Notes: generated by a model not told the origin, from the sequence alone. Positions 8,523 through 16,353 are shown, counted from the first letter of the stretch. The stretch is 16,879 nucleotides of DNA from Acidimicrobiia bacterium (GCA_019247975.1 JAFBAD010000052.1:1-16879), one strand, 5' to 3'. Program-made: numbers and translations.

Positions 8523-9974
8523 ATGACCGACGTCGTCGCCGAACATGACCGACCGCCGTCGACCGGGGCCCAGCAGGTCACGCTGGTCACGCTCACGGCG
8601 ATGGTCGTCGGCGGCATGGTCGGCGCCGGTGTCTTCTCCCTGCCGCGCCGCTTCGCCGCCGAGACCGGTGTCTACGGCGCGCTCATCTCCTGGGCCATCG
8701 CCGGCACCGGCATGCTCATGCTGGCCTTCGTCTTCCAGACGCTCGCCATCCGCAAGCCCGCCCTCGACTCCGGCGTCTACGCCTACGCGAAGGCGGGGTT
8801 CGGCGAGTACCTCGGGTTCTTCTCCGCCTTCGGGTACTGGACCAGCGCCTGCGTCGGCAACACCACCTACTGGGTGCTCATCATGTCGACCGTCGGGGCG
8901 ATCGCACCGTGGCTCGGCGACGGCGACACCGTCGCGGCCATCGCCCTGTCGACCGTCGGCATCTGGCTGTTCGCGGCGCTGATCATGCGGGGCGTGAAGG
9001 AGGCGGCGGCGATCAACCGCATCGTGACCGTCGCCAAGATCATCCCGATCCTCGTCTTCATCCTCCTCTGCATCTTCGCCCTCGACCTCGACACGTTCCG
9101 CGACAACGTCAGCGGAGGTCTCGGCTACGGCCCGCTGTGGGAGCAGGTGCGGGGAACGATGCTGGCGACGGTCTTCGTCTTCCTCGGCGTCGAGGGAGCC
9201 AGCGTGTACTCCCGCTACGCGCGGCGGCGGGAGGACGTCGGGCGGGCCACCGTGCTCGGCTTCCTGAGCGTGCTCTCGATCTTCGCCAGCGTGACGATCG
9301 TGTCCTACGGCATCCTGCCCAAGGCCGAGATCGCGAAGCTGCGCCAGCCGTCGATGGCCGGGGTGATGGAGGCCGCGGTCGGTGGCTGGGGCGCCGTGTT
9401 CATCAGCATCGGGCTCATCGTGTCGGTGCTCGGCGCGTACCTCGCCTGGTCGCTCATGGCCGCCGAGGTGCTGTTCGTGGCTGCGCAGGACGAGGACATG
9501 CCCCGGTTCCTGGCCCGGATCAACGAGGCCGGGGCGCCGCGCGCCGCGCTGCTCATGTCGACGGCGTTCATCCAGATCATGCTGTTCGTCACGCTGGCGT
9601 CGGAGGACGCGTTCAACTTCATGTTGAACATGACGAGCGCGCTGTCGCTCATCCCGTTCGTGCTCGCCGCCGCCTACGCGCTCCGGCTGGTCCTGACCCG
9701 GGACGGCTACGACGCCGCCGAGCCGCGGGGCCGAGAGATCGTCATCGGCGCGCTGGCCACGCTCTACACGATCTTCCTGCTGTTCGCCGCAGGTCCGAAG
9801 TACATGCTGGTCGCCCTGGTCATCTACGCGCCGGGCACGATCCTGTTCGTGATGGCCCGTCGCGAGAAGGGCCGGCGGCTGTTCGACGGGCCCGAGCTCG
9901 TCATCCTCGCGGTGTCGGTCATCGGGGCGGTCATCGGCGTGGTCTCGCTCGCCACCGGGGCGATCACCATCTGA
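8523..9974 (+). CDS. arcD: ArcD-like basic amino acid antiporter (APC superfamily, APA family)
   Basis: A 483-residue permease with about twelve hydrophobic segments. The first helix has the unwound substrate-binding loop GMVGAGVFSLP (31-41). SGVYAYAKAGFGEYLGFFSA and GYWTSACVGN are highly characteristic of ArcD/ArgT arginine:ornithine antiporters, and GVEGASVYSRYARRREDVG carries the conserved glutamate (E224) equivalent to AdiC E208. Such carriers exchange external arginine for an internal product. Its place in front of arginine deiminase supports that substrate; the counter-substrate could be ornithine or citrulline. ATG 8523 is preferred, with GGGGG upstream, over an earlier in-frame GTG at 8433 that lies inside the palindrome. 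Its stop overlaps the lipoprotein ATG by one base. Confidence 0.88.
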   Translation: MTDVVAEHDRPPSTGAQQVTLVTLTAMVVGGMVGAGVFSLPRRFAAETGVYGALISWAIAGTGMLMLAFVFQTLAIRKPALDSGVYAYAKAGFGEYLGFFSAFGYWTSACVGNTTYWVLIMSTVGAIAPWLGDGDTVAAIALSTVGIWLFAALIMRGVKEAAAINRIVTVAKIIPILVFILLCIFALDLDTFRDNVSGGLGYGPLWEQVRGTMLATVFVFLGVEGASVYSRYARRREDVGRATVLGFLSVLSIFASVTIVSYGILPKAEIAKLRQPSMAGVMEAAVGGWGAVFISIGLIVSVLGAYLAWSLMAAEVLFVAAQDEDMPRFLARINEAGAPRAALLMSTAFIQIMLFVTLASEDAFNFMLNMTSALSLIPFVLAAAYALRLVLTRDGYDAAEPRGREIVIGALATLYTIFLLFAAGPKYMLVALVIYAPGTILFVMARREKGRRLFDGPELVILAVSVIGAVIGVVSLATGAITI

Positions 9975-10477
9975 TGGCGATCACCCGACGGCTCCGGATC
10001 GTTGCGAACACCGTGGCCGCCATCGCGCTGCTCGCCGCGACCGGGTGCGGCGGCGACCACGCCGACACCCGGAGCCAGACCGAGGGCATGCCGTCGATCC
10101 TGCAGGAGCTGCAGAACGACGAATGGCTGCTCGACCACGCGGCCAGCACCCCGCGCATCCGCTCGACCCACGCGGTGACGCTGAACTTCGGCGAGCACGC
10201 GGTGCACGGCACCGGCCCCTGCAACGTGTACCGGGCGAGCCTGGACATCGCCCAGCACTCGGTCGAGGACCACTCGATCACCATCCGAGATCTGGCCGGG
10301 ACGAAGCGCTCGTGCGGCCGCGCGCTGGACCAGGCCGAGGCCGCCTACTTCGCCGCGCTCCAGGCCGTGCGCACGGTCGACGTGGACCGCGACCCCCGTC
10401 GTCTCACCCTCACCGCAGCGCGGGGCGACGTGCACCTCGAGCTCCGCGCCGCTGACACCGACGGGAAGGGAAGCTGA
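9974..10477 (+). CDS. META-domain (HslJ-like) lipoprotein in the arginine deiminase operon
   Basis: A 167-residue protein starting at ATG 9974 inside the permease stop (TGATG). Residues 1-24 form an Arg-rich start and hydrophobic core ending in AATG, with C25 as the likely lipidated cysteine. From about 48 the sequence follows the META/HslJ pattern: NDEWLL, a strand VTLNFGEHAVHGTGPCNVYR, a second strand with SITIRDLAGTKRSC, then EAAYFAALQAV and a final LTLTAARGDVHLEL. C83 and C114 are placed where a disulfide could form outside the membrane. META proteins are small envelope proteins of unclear role. The gene sits exactly between transporter and deiminase with single-base overlaps on both sides, so it is co-translated with them. 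The domain call is by pattern. Confidence 0.85.
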   Translation: MAITRRLRIVANTVAAIALLAATGCGGDHADTRSQTEGMPSILQELQNDEWLLDHAASTPRIRSTHAVTLNFGEHAVHGTGPCNVYRASLDIAQHSVEDHSITIRDLAGTKRSCGRALDQAEAAYFAALQAVRTVDVDRDPRRLTLTAARGDVHLELRAADTDGKGS

Positions 10478-11730
10478 TGAGCACGAACCCCGCTGCCGGC
10501 TACGGCGTGCACTCCGAGGTCGGCAAGCTCCGCAAGGTCCTCGTGTGCGCTCCGGGCATGGCCCACCGCCGGCTGACCCCCACGAACTGCGACGAGCTCC
10601 TCTTCGACGACGTCATGTGGGTCCAGAACGCGCAGCGCGACCACTTCGACTTCATGGCGAAGATGCGCGAGCGCGACATCGAGGTGCTCGAGCTGCACAA
10701 CGTCCTCACCGAGGTGATGGACCTCCCCGAGGCGCGCGCGTGGTTGCTCGACCGCAAGATCACGGCCAACGAGGTCGGTCTGGGGCTGGTCGACGAGACC
10801 CGCTCCTTCCTCGATGGTCTCGAGGCCCGGACGCTGGCCGAGCACCTCATCGGCGGGCTGGCCACCACCGACCTGCCCGACGAGCTGCGCACGGGCTACA
10901 TCGCCCTCGCCCGCGACACGACCGGAGCGCGCGACTACCTGATGCCGCCGTTGCCCAACACCCTCTACACGCGGGACACCACCTGCTGGTTGTACGGCGG
11001 CGTGACCCTCAACCCGCTCTACTGGCCGGCCCGTCACGACGAGACGCTGCTGATGAAGGCGATCTACCGGTTCCATCCGGAGTTCGTCGGGGCCACGATC
11101 TGGTGGGGTGACCCGGAGGTCGACTGGGGCATCGCCACCTTCGAGGGCGGCGACATCATGCCCGTCGGCAACCGCACGGTGCTGATGGGCATGAGCGAGC
11201 GCACCTCGCGCCAGGCCATCACGCAGGTGGCCCGGGCCCTGTTCCAGAGCGACGCGGCCGACCGCGTCGTCGTCGCCGGCATGCCGCGGCTGCGGGCCGC
11301 GATGCACCTCGACACGGTGTTCACCTTCGCCGACCGCGACCTCGCCACCGCCTACCCGCCGATCGTCGACAACATCGAGACGTTCACCGTGCGCCCGGGG
11401 GACGGTGATGCCGACGTCCACGTCACCACCGAGACGAAGGCGTTCGTCGACGTCGTGGCCGACGCGCTGGGCCTCGAACGGCTCCGTGTCGTACCGACCG
11501 GCGGCGACGTCTACGCCACCGAGCGCCAGCAGTGGGACAGCGGCAACAACCTCGTCGCGGCGGAACCCGGCGTGGTGTTCACCTACGACCGCAACACCAC
11601 CACGAACGCATTGCTGCGCCGGGAAGGAGTCGAGGTCATCACGATCGTCGGTGCCGAGCTCGGTCGCGGCCGCGGTGGCGGCCACTGCATGACCTGCCCG
11701 CTCGTCCGGGATCCGGTCGACTTCACGTAG
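10477..11730 (+). CDS. arcA: arginine deiminase
   Basis: A 417-residue cytoplasmic enzyme of the guanidino-group modifying family that hydrolyses L-arginine to L-citrulline and ammonia. All expected catalytic residues are visible: D167 in YTRDTT, E223 in FEGGD, H277 and D279 in MHLDT, and the nucleophile C404 in GGGHCMTCP; length and spacing are close to the Pseudomonas enzyme. The N-terminal EVGKLRKVLVCAPG and FDDVMWV motifs are also standard. GGGAAGGGAAG just upstream serves as the ribosome binding site, and the ATG overlaps the lipoprotein stop by one base. Ornithine carbamoyltransferase and carbamate kinase are not encoded on either side, so energy recovery from citrulline must rely on genes elsewhere or does not occur. 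Confidence 0.97.
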   Translation: MSTNPAAGYGVHSEVGKLRKVLVCAPGMAHRRLTPTNCDELLFDDVMWVQNAQRDHFDFMAKMRERDIEVLELHNVLTEVMDLPEARAWLLDRKITANEVGLGLVDETRSFLDGLEARTLAEHLIGGLATTDLPDELRTGYIALARDTTGARDYLMPPLPNTLYTRDTTCWLYGGVTLNPLYWPARHDETLLMKAIYRFHPEFVGATIWWGDPEVDWGIATFEGGDIMPVGNRTVLMGMSERTSRQAITQVARALFQSDAADRVVVAGMPRLRAAMHLDTVFTFADRDLATAYPPIVDNIETFTVRPGDGDADVHVTTETKAFVDVVADALGLERLRVVPTGGDVYATERQQWDSGNNLVAAEPGVVFTYDRNTTTNALLRREGVEVITIVGAELGRGRGGGHCMTCPLVRDPVDFT

Positions 11731-11750
11731 TCTCCGCCCGATCCACGGAC

Positions 11751-11757
11751 TGGGGGA
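11751..11757 (+). promoter_or_regulatory. strong Shine-Dalgarno of the penicillin acylase gene
   Basis: GGGGGAG lies four bases before ATG 11762 and fixes that start. The 31-base gap after arcA shows no hairpin, so readthrough from the arginine deiminase operon is possible. Confidence 0.6.
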
Positions 11758-11761
11758 GTCG

Positions 11762-14236
11762 ATGGCACGACGAACAGGAACGACCGGATACCTCGCGCGC
11801 TTCGCGCTGATGGCCCTCGTGCTGGCCGCGGTGGCCGTCGGGGGCAGGGCCGATGCCGGCGCGGCCGCAGCGAACGGGCGCGGCGACCGGGCCTTCTCCA
11901 TCCTCCCGCCGGGCAACTACGGCGGGCTGCCGACCACCGAGCACTCGACCGATCAGCTCGCGCTCTACGACGGGCTCACCCCGCTGCGCGGCCACGTGAC
12001 CGACGCCGACATCCGCTCCCACTTCCTGCCCGAGGACTTCGCGCCGGTCGGCGCGACCCATGAGGAGGTCACCGGCCGGCCCGGGCTGCGCATCCTCTAC
12101 GACAGCTACGGCATCCCCCACATCACCGGCAAGACGCAGGCCGACGTCGCCTTCGGCGCCGGCTGGGTGTCGGCCCGCGACCGCGGCATCCTGCTCGTGC
12201 TCGGTCGCGCCGCCGCGCGCGTCGCGGTCGCCGACGTTCCCGGCATCGACGCCTTCTCCCTGGTCACGAGCGGGCAGAAGTTCGTTCCGAGCGCGCAGTC
12301 CGAGGCGCTGGTCACCGCGCAGCAGGACCTGCTCGTGCGCACCTACGGCGACAAGGGTCGCCAGATCCTGGCCGACGCAGCCGCGACCGCGGCCGGCGCG
12401 AACGCGTACGACGAGGCGAATGGGATAAACCGCGACCCGTTCACGGTCAACGACGTCATCGCGGTCACTGCCTTCATCGGGTCGATCTTCGGAGCCGGCG
12501 GTGGCGGCGAGGCGACGAACTCGGATCTGCTCGCCCAGCTGCAGCAGGGCCTCGGTACGGCGAAGGGCCACGAAGCGTGGAACGACGTCATGCTCTCGGT
12601 CGATCCCGAGGCGCCGACCACGACGAAGAAGACCTTCTCGTACCCCGTGCGCACCGGCGGTCCGGTGACCGGTTCGCTCACCGTCGATGCGGGTTCCGTG
12701 GTCCCGCTCGACCCGCGCCAGCACCCCCAGTCGGACACCGACGGGGTGGTGGTCGACGCGGCGGCGGTCCCTCCGGGCAAGCAGGCGTCGAACTTCCTCG
12801 TCGTCGCACCTGGCCGGTCGCAGAGCGGCAACAGCCTCGCCGTGATGGGCCCGCAGCTCGGCTACTACTACCCCGAGATCGTCGAGCAGGTGCACCTCAA
12901 GGGCCCCGGGTACGAGTCGCAGGGCGTCGGTGTGCCGGGCATGTCGATGTACACGCTGATCGGCCGCACGCACGACTACGCGTGGAGCCTCACGTCGGCC
13001 AACCACGACGTGCGCGACGTGTTCGCCGAGCAGCTGTGCGAACCCGACGGCTCCCCGCCGACGCGCGCGTCGACCCACTACCTCTACAAGAGCGTGTGCC
13101 GGCCGTTCCGCACGTTCGACGCCGGCACGCTCAACGGTGATCCGATCGTGTTCCCGAAGTCGGTGCACGGTCCGGTGATCGGCACCGCCACGGTGCACGG
13201 CCGCCCGTACGCGCTGACCCGCAAGCGCTCGACCTTCGGCCGCGACGCGCTGAACCTCGGCGCGCTGAAGGACATGACGCAGGGCAAGGCGACCACACCG
13301 CAGAAGTTCTTCGACACCGCCAACCAGTTCGGGTTCACGTTCAACTGGGCCTACGCGTCGCGCCAGCGGACCGCGTACTTCAGCTCGGGCCTCCTGCCGG
13401 TCCGCGCACCGGGGCTCGACCGCCGGCTGCCCACCCTCGGGACCGGCGGCTACGAGTGGCGTGGCTTCCTGCCCGGCGACCAGCACCCGCACGACATCGG
13501 TGGCCCGAGCGGTCTGCTCCTGAACTGGAACAACCTGTCGGCGCCGGGCTTCATGCAGGGCGACGACCAGGCGTACGGCTCGGTCCACCGGGTCGAGCTC
13601 TTCAACCGCTTCCCCGGTCAGGTGGACCTCGCCGACGACGTCTCGATCATGAACCGCGCGGCCACCGGTGACTTCCGTGCGCTGGTGTGGCCGGAGATCC
13701 GCGCCGTGCTGGCCGGAGGACGCGCGCCCTCGTCTATCGACGCGCGGGCGGTGCGGCTGCTCGACGAGTACGTGGCCCGCGACGCGCCGCGGGTCGACGC
13801 GGACCTCGACGGCTTCTACGACCACCCGGGTGCGGTGATCATGGATGCGGTCTTCCGGCCGCTCGCCGAGGCGGTCGTCACGCCGGTCCTCGGCGACGGC
13901 GACCTGCGCGCGTCGGTCGACCGGGTGCGCGGTCTGAGCGGCCAGGCCGGCGCGTCGATCATCGACAAGGACCTGCGCCTCCTGCTCGGCCGGCCCGAGA
14001 CCGGACCGCTCGCGCTCCGCTACTGCGGCGGAGGGAGCCTGGCCCGGTGCCGGGCGTCGCTGTGGCAGGCGATAGACCAGGGCATCCAGCCGCTGATCGC
14101 CGATCAGGGGACGGTGCCCGGGGACTGGCGGGGTCAGGCCGCCCGCACCACCTTCGTGCCGGGCCTCATCCCCGACACGATGCGGTCCACGAACCGGCCG
14201 ACCTTCCAGCAGGTGCTCGAGCTGCAGAAGCGGTGA
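11762..14236 (+). CDS. secreted penicillin acylase family Ntn-hydrolase
   Basis: An 824-residue precursor. Residues 1 to about 36 are a signal peptide (RR near the start, hydrophobic FALMALVLAAVAV, then Ala-rich). The alpha-chain region has GLRILYDSYGIPHITG and AFGAGWVSARDRG, standard for the family. S343-N344 (in QASNFLVVAP) is the predicted beta-chain N-terminus and nucleophile made by self-cleavage. Counting from S343, GPQ puts Gln at position B23, as in true penicillin G acylase rather than the His of many AHL acylases. NWNN (588-591) and R610 match the oxyanion asparagine and conserved arginine regions. It would cleave amide bonds of N-acylated compounds outside the membrane: a beta-lactam, acyl-homoserine lactone, lipopeptide or N-acyl amino acid. 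Substrate unknown. Confidence 0.93.
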   Translation: MARRTGTTGYLARFALMALVLAAVAVGGRADAGAAAANGRGDRAFSILPPGNYGGLPTTEHSTDQLALYDGLTPLRGHVTDADIRSHFLPEDFAPVGATHEEVTGRPGLRILYDSYGIPHITGKTQADVAFGAGWVSARDRGILLVLGRAAARVAVADVPGIDAFSLVTSGQKFVPSAQSEALVTAQQDLLVRTYGDKGRQILADAAATAAGANAYDEANGINRDPFTVNDVIAVTAFIGSIFGAGGGGEATNSDLLAQLQQGLGTAKGHEAWNDVMLSVDPEAPTTTKKTFSYPVRTGGPVTGSLTVDAGSVVPLDPRQHPQSDTDGVVVDAAAVPPGKQASNFLVVAPGRSQSGNSLAVMGPQLGYYYPEIVEQVHLKGPGYESQGVGVPGMSMYTLIGRTHDYAWSLTSANHDVRDVFAEQLCEPDGSPPTRASTHYLYKSVCRPFRTFDAGTLNGDPIVFPKSVHGPVIGTATVHGRPYALTRKRSTFGRDALNLGALKDMTQGKATTPQKFFDTANQFGFTFNWAYASRQRTAYFSSGLLPVRAPGLDRRLPTLGTGGYEWRGFLPGDQHPHDIGGPSGLLLNWNNLSAPGFMQGDDQAYGSVHRVELFNRFPGQVDLADDVSIMNRAATGDFRALVWPEIRAVLAGGRAPSSIDARAVRLLDEYVARDAPRVDADLDGFYDHPGAVIMDAVFRPLAEAVVTPVLGDGDLRASVDRVRGLSGQAGASIIDKDLRLLLGRPETGPLALRYCGGGSLARCRASLWQAIDQGIQPLIADQGTVPGDWRGQAARTTFVPGLIPDTMRSTNRPTFQQVLELQKR

Positions 14237-14246
14237 GCGGAACAGG

Positions 14247-14657
14247 TCAGACGGCGCGCATGCGGTTGTTGCGCTTGTTGTGCTCGACCTCGGCCAGGCC
14301 GAGGGCCTCGAGCACCGGCGGGACGTAGCTGCCGAAGCGCCCGCGCAGACCCTTCTTCAGGCCGTACCAGCCACCGACCGGGTTGTCGGGCGAGCGGCCC
14401 CACGCCTCGACGCTGCCGTCGGCGGCCGGCTTCTGCTCGTCCGCGTTGCCGAGCGGCACCCAGTCGCCGTTCGCCTGCAACATCGCGTGCAGGTCCTCGA
14501 TGCAGCGCAGGTGGTAGCGGAGCTGCGTGGACCCGACCTGCACGACGAGGGCGGGCGGGTCCGCGGCCTCGTCCCTCCACGCCTCGAACTCCGAGCTGCC
14601 CGGCGGGGTGCGCAGCACCCAGGGCTCGTCCGCGGTACCGGCTCCGTCGACGGTCAT
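14247..14657 (-). CDS. hypothetical protein, 136 residues, divergent from HTH regulator
   Basis: A small soluble protein without signal peptide or membrane segment. The ATG at 14657-14655 is chosen because GGGCGG precedes it and the longer frame would run through the operator and into the divergent gene. It contains FEAWRDEAADPPALVVQVG, LRYHLRCIEDLHAML, GDWVPLG, and a glycine/aromatic segment NPVGGWYGLKKGLRGRFGSY, and ends in a basic EHNKRNNRMRAV. I recognise this as the style of a conserved actinobacterial hypothetical family but cannot name it. It ends ten bases from the stop of the convergent acylase gene. Being divergent from an HTH regulator with a dyad between them, it is a likely regulatory target. 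No enzymatic motif is evident. Confidence 0.8.
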   Translation of the reverse strand: MTVDGAGTADEPWVLRTPPGSSEFEAWRDEAADPPALVVQVGSTQLRYHLRCIEDLHAMLQANGDWVPLGNADEQKPAADGSVEAWGRSPDNPVGGWYGLKKGLRGRFGSYVPPVLEALGLAEVEHNKRNNRMRAV

Positions 14658-14675
14658 CCGCCCATGATCACACGA

Positions 14676-14702
14676 CGTACATGACATCTGTTGTCGTGTA
14701 CG
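14676..14702. promoter_or_regulatory. 11-bp inverted repeat, candidate operator of the HTH regulator
   Basis: CGTACATGACA (14676-14686) and TGTCGTGTACG (14692-14702) are reverse complements except for one position, around a five-base centre TCTGT. The dyad is almost central between the divergent starts at 14657 and 14719. The core TGACA-N-TGTC resembles sites bound by compact HTH_11/YafY-type regulators. ATGACA (14681-14686) could also serve as a -35 box, so binding would block transcription. Autoregulation is inference. Confidence 0.6.
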
Positions 14703-14705
14703 GCC

Positions 14706-14711
14706 TAGCTT
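14706..14711 (+). promoter_or_regulatory. candidate -10 box of the HTH regulator, possible leaderless transcript
   Basis: TAGCTT ends seven bases before the GTG at 14719, the distance expected if the transcript starts at or next to the start codon. No Shine-Dalgarno precedes this GTG. The -35 candidate ATGACA lies inside the inverted repeat with a 19-base spacer, which is slightly long. Confidence 0.35.
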
Positions 14712-14718
14712 CACCCTC

Positions 14719-15249
14719 GTGCGCGCCGGCCGGCTCATCCACCTGACCCGCCTGCTGCAGGCGCGTGGGCAGATGACGGCGAGCGAGCTCGCGGCGGAGC
14801 TCGAGGTGTCCACCCGCACCGTGCTGCGCGACATCGAGGCGCTGAGCGGCGCCGGTGTCGCGGTCTACTCGGTGCGGGGGCCGAACGGCGGCTTCACGCT
14901 GCTCGGCGGGACCGACGCCGAGACCTCCGCGTGGCCGGTCCGCTCGTCCAGCGGCGCACGTGCGACGGTCCGCCTGTCGCCGCAGGGACGACGGGTGGCG
15001 ACGTTGCTCGGTCGACCGCGCATCCAGCGCGTCCGCCGCACGGCCGGTCCCGACGGGTGGGTCGAGGCGACGCTCCGGTTCGATGCGCTCGATGCCGCGG
15101 TCCACGAGCTCCTCGCGCTCGGTCCCGAGGTGGAGGTCCTGCGCCCGGCCGACCTACGGAAGCGCCTGGCCGCCAGCGCGCGTCACGTCGCCGCGCTGAA
15201 CGGTGCAGCTGGTGACGGCGGGCGGCTCAGAGGGCGAGGGTCTGCATGA
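14719..15249 (+). CDS. HTH_11/YafY-type transcriptional regulator, short form without full WYL domain
   Basis: A 176-residue protein with GTG start. Residues 1-60 form a winged helix-turn-helix of the HTH_11 type: RLIHLTRLLQARGQMTASEL, then LEVSTRTVLRDIEALS as the recognition region and a wing ending PNGGFTLL. Residues 113-161 (WVEATLRFDALDAAVHELL, then ALGPEVEVLRPADLRKRL) match the C-terminal WCX-like extension of YafY-family regulators. The central WYL ligand domain is missing or reduced to a short linker (about 65-112) containing VRLSPQGRRVATLLG. It probably binds the dyad at 14676-14702 and controls itself and the divergent hypothetical gene. Its 3' end overlaps the convergent TetR gene by 23 bases. 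Confidence 0.87.
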   Translation: MRAGRLIHLTRLLQARGQMTASELAAELEVSTRTVLRDIEALSGAGVAVYSVRGPNGGFTLLGGTDAETSAWPVRSSSGARATVRLSPQGRRVATLLGRPRIQRVRRTAGPDGWVEATLRFDALDAAVHELLALGPEVEVLRPADLRKRLAASARHVAALNGAAGDGGRLRGRGSA

Positions 15250-15811
15250 GGTCGCCGAAGGAATCGGCGACCATCGCCTGGAGGTCGCCCTCGCGACCCT
15301 CGGCGAACCACCGGCGGGCGGCGAGCTCGATCGCGCACATCGTGGCGGTGGCGATCACCACGGGTCGGATCCCGGCGCTGCGACCCATGTGCCGGGCCAG
15401 CCCGGCCGCGATGGACTCGATCAGCTCGTCCTGGCGGAGGCGGATGATGCCCGCGGGCAGGCGGGCCTGCCGGTAGACGGTCGCCTGCACGACGAGGAGG
15501 TCCGCGTTCTCGGCGAGATCGTCGGCGAAGAAGTCGACGAGGCCGTGCACCGTGTCCTTGAGCGGCTCGTCTTGGTCCCGTTTCGCGAAGAACGCCCGAA
15601 TCGCGTCGATCCGGGCCTCCTGGTGGGCGAACAGCACCTCGTCCTTCGTCGCGAAGTAGCGGAAGAACGTGCGGGTCGACACGTCGACCGCCTCGGTGAT
15701 CTCCTCGACGGTGGTGTCGTCGTAGCCCTTCTCCATGAAGAGCCGGAGCGCCGTCTGCTCGAGCGCCGTCTTCACGGCCAGCTTCTTCCGCTCACGCAAA
15801 CCGGTTGCCAC
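15227..15811 (-). CDS. TetR/AcrR family transcriptional regulator
   Basis: A 194-residue protein from GTG 15811-15809. The N-terminal DNA-binding domain reads ALEQTALRLFMEKGYDDTTV, then EEITEAVDVSTRTFFRYFATKDEVL, a classic TetR helix-turn-helix at about residues 14-60. The rest is a helical ligand and dimer domain (VHGLVDFFADDL, IATATMCAIELAARRWF). Length is typical. It is divergent from the flavin reductase-like gene across 39 bases, so that neighbour is the most likely target. TAGGAT on the minus strand lies seven bases before the GTG and could be a -10 box of a leaderless message. The ligand is unknown. Confidence 0.93.
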   Translation of the reverse strand: MATGLRERKKLAVKTALEQTALRLFMEKGYDDTTVEEITEAVDVSTRTFFRYFATKDEVLFAHQEARIDAIRAFFAKRDQDEPLKDTVHGLVDFFADDLAENADLLVVQATVYRQARLPAGIIRLRQDELIESIAAGLARHMGRSAGIRPVVIATATMCAIELAARRWFAEGREGDLQAMVADSFGDLMQTLAL

Positions 15812-15818
15812 GATCCCG

Positions 15819-15824
15819 ATCCTA
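15819..15824 (-). promoter_or_regulatory. candidate -10 box of the TetR gene
   Basis: TAGGAT on the minus strand (ATCCTA in plus) is seven bases before GTG 15811. I see no convincing -35. Being in the 39-base divergent gap, a repressor bound here would cover both starts. Imperfect arms GTTGCCACG and CGTGGTAAA flank the site (7 of 9 match). Confidence 0.35.
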
Positions 15825-15850
15825 GCGACGGCGTGGTAAAGCTCCTCGCA

Positions 15851-16342
15851 GTGACGCGAGATGCCTTCGACTCGATCGTGGCCGGCGCGGACACCGCGAT
15901 GATCGTCGTGACCGCGGTCGACGGCGACGAGCGATCGGGGTGCCTCGTCGGGTTCCACACCCAGAGCAGCATCGACCCGCGCCGCTACGCGGTCTGGATC
16001 TCGAAGGCCAACCACACCTACGGGGTGGCGGCCCGGGCGACCCACCTGGCGATCCACTTCCTCGACGCGCGTGATGTCGCGCTCGCCGAGCTCTTCGGCG
16101 GTGAGACCGGCGACGAGATCGACAAGTTCGCCCGGGTCCGCTGGGAACCGGGTCCCGGCGGCGTGCCGCTCCTCCGCGACTGCCCGTCGCGGGTGATCGT
16201 TCGCCGGGTCGAGACGACCGACTTCGGCGGTGATCACGTCTGCATCGAGGGTGAGCCGGTCGACGCGAGCGATCGCGACGACTTCCAGCCCCTTCGCTTC
16301 GCCGAGGTCAAGGACATCGACCCCGGCCACGACGCCGACTGA
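15851..16342 (+). CDS. flavin reductase-like (FMN-binding split barrel) domain protein
   Basis: A 163-residue protein from GTG 15851; GTG 15833 is an in-frame alternative that would add six residues. The sequence shows the flavin-binding split-barrel pattern of flavin reductase-like proteins: MIVVTAVDGDERSGCLVGFH, TQSSIDPRRYAVWISKANHT, then LAIHFLDARDVALAELFGG and a final HVCIEGEPVDASDRDDFQPL. The family either supplies reduced FMN to a partner monooxygenase or acts as an FMN/F420-dependent reductase. No monooxygenase partner is adjacent; the P450 at the left end uses ferredoxin and is not an obvious partner. Divergent from a TetR regulator, which probably controls it. No clear Shine-Dalgarno. 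Confidence 0.88.
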   Translation: MTRDAFDSIVAGADTAMIVVTAVDGDERSGCLVGFHTQSSIDPRRYAVWISKANHTYGVAARATHLAIHFLDARDVALAELFGGETGDEIDKFARVRWEPGPGGVPLLRDCPSRVIVRRVETTDFGGDHVCIEGEPVDASDRDDFQPLRFAEVKDIDPGHDAD

Positions 16343-16353
16343 GCGTCAGCCGG
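16335..16353. terminator. weak imperfect palindrome between convergent genes
   Basis: CCG-A-CTGA-GCG-TCAG-C-CGG pairs with one A/C mismatch, spanning the flavin reductase stop and ending one base before the CHAD gene stop. It could act as a small bidirectional terminator, but the stem is short and there is no T tract. Confidence 0.3.

Noticed and set aside
11723..13825. Minus-strand open frame of 700 codons opposite the acylase gene
   Set aside because: Low-complexity Arg/Val/Ala composition and no recognisable motif; the plus-strand frame has all acylase residues.
14658..14834. N-terminal extension of the 136-residue hypothetical protein
   Set aside because: It would cross the operator and the divergent regulator gene and is Ser/Arg-rich antisense sequence.
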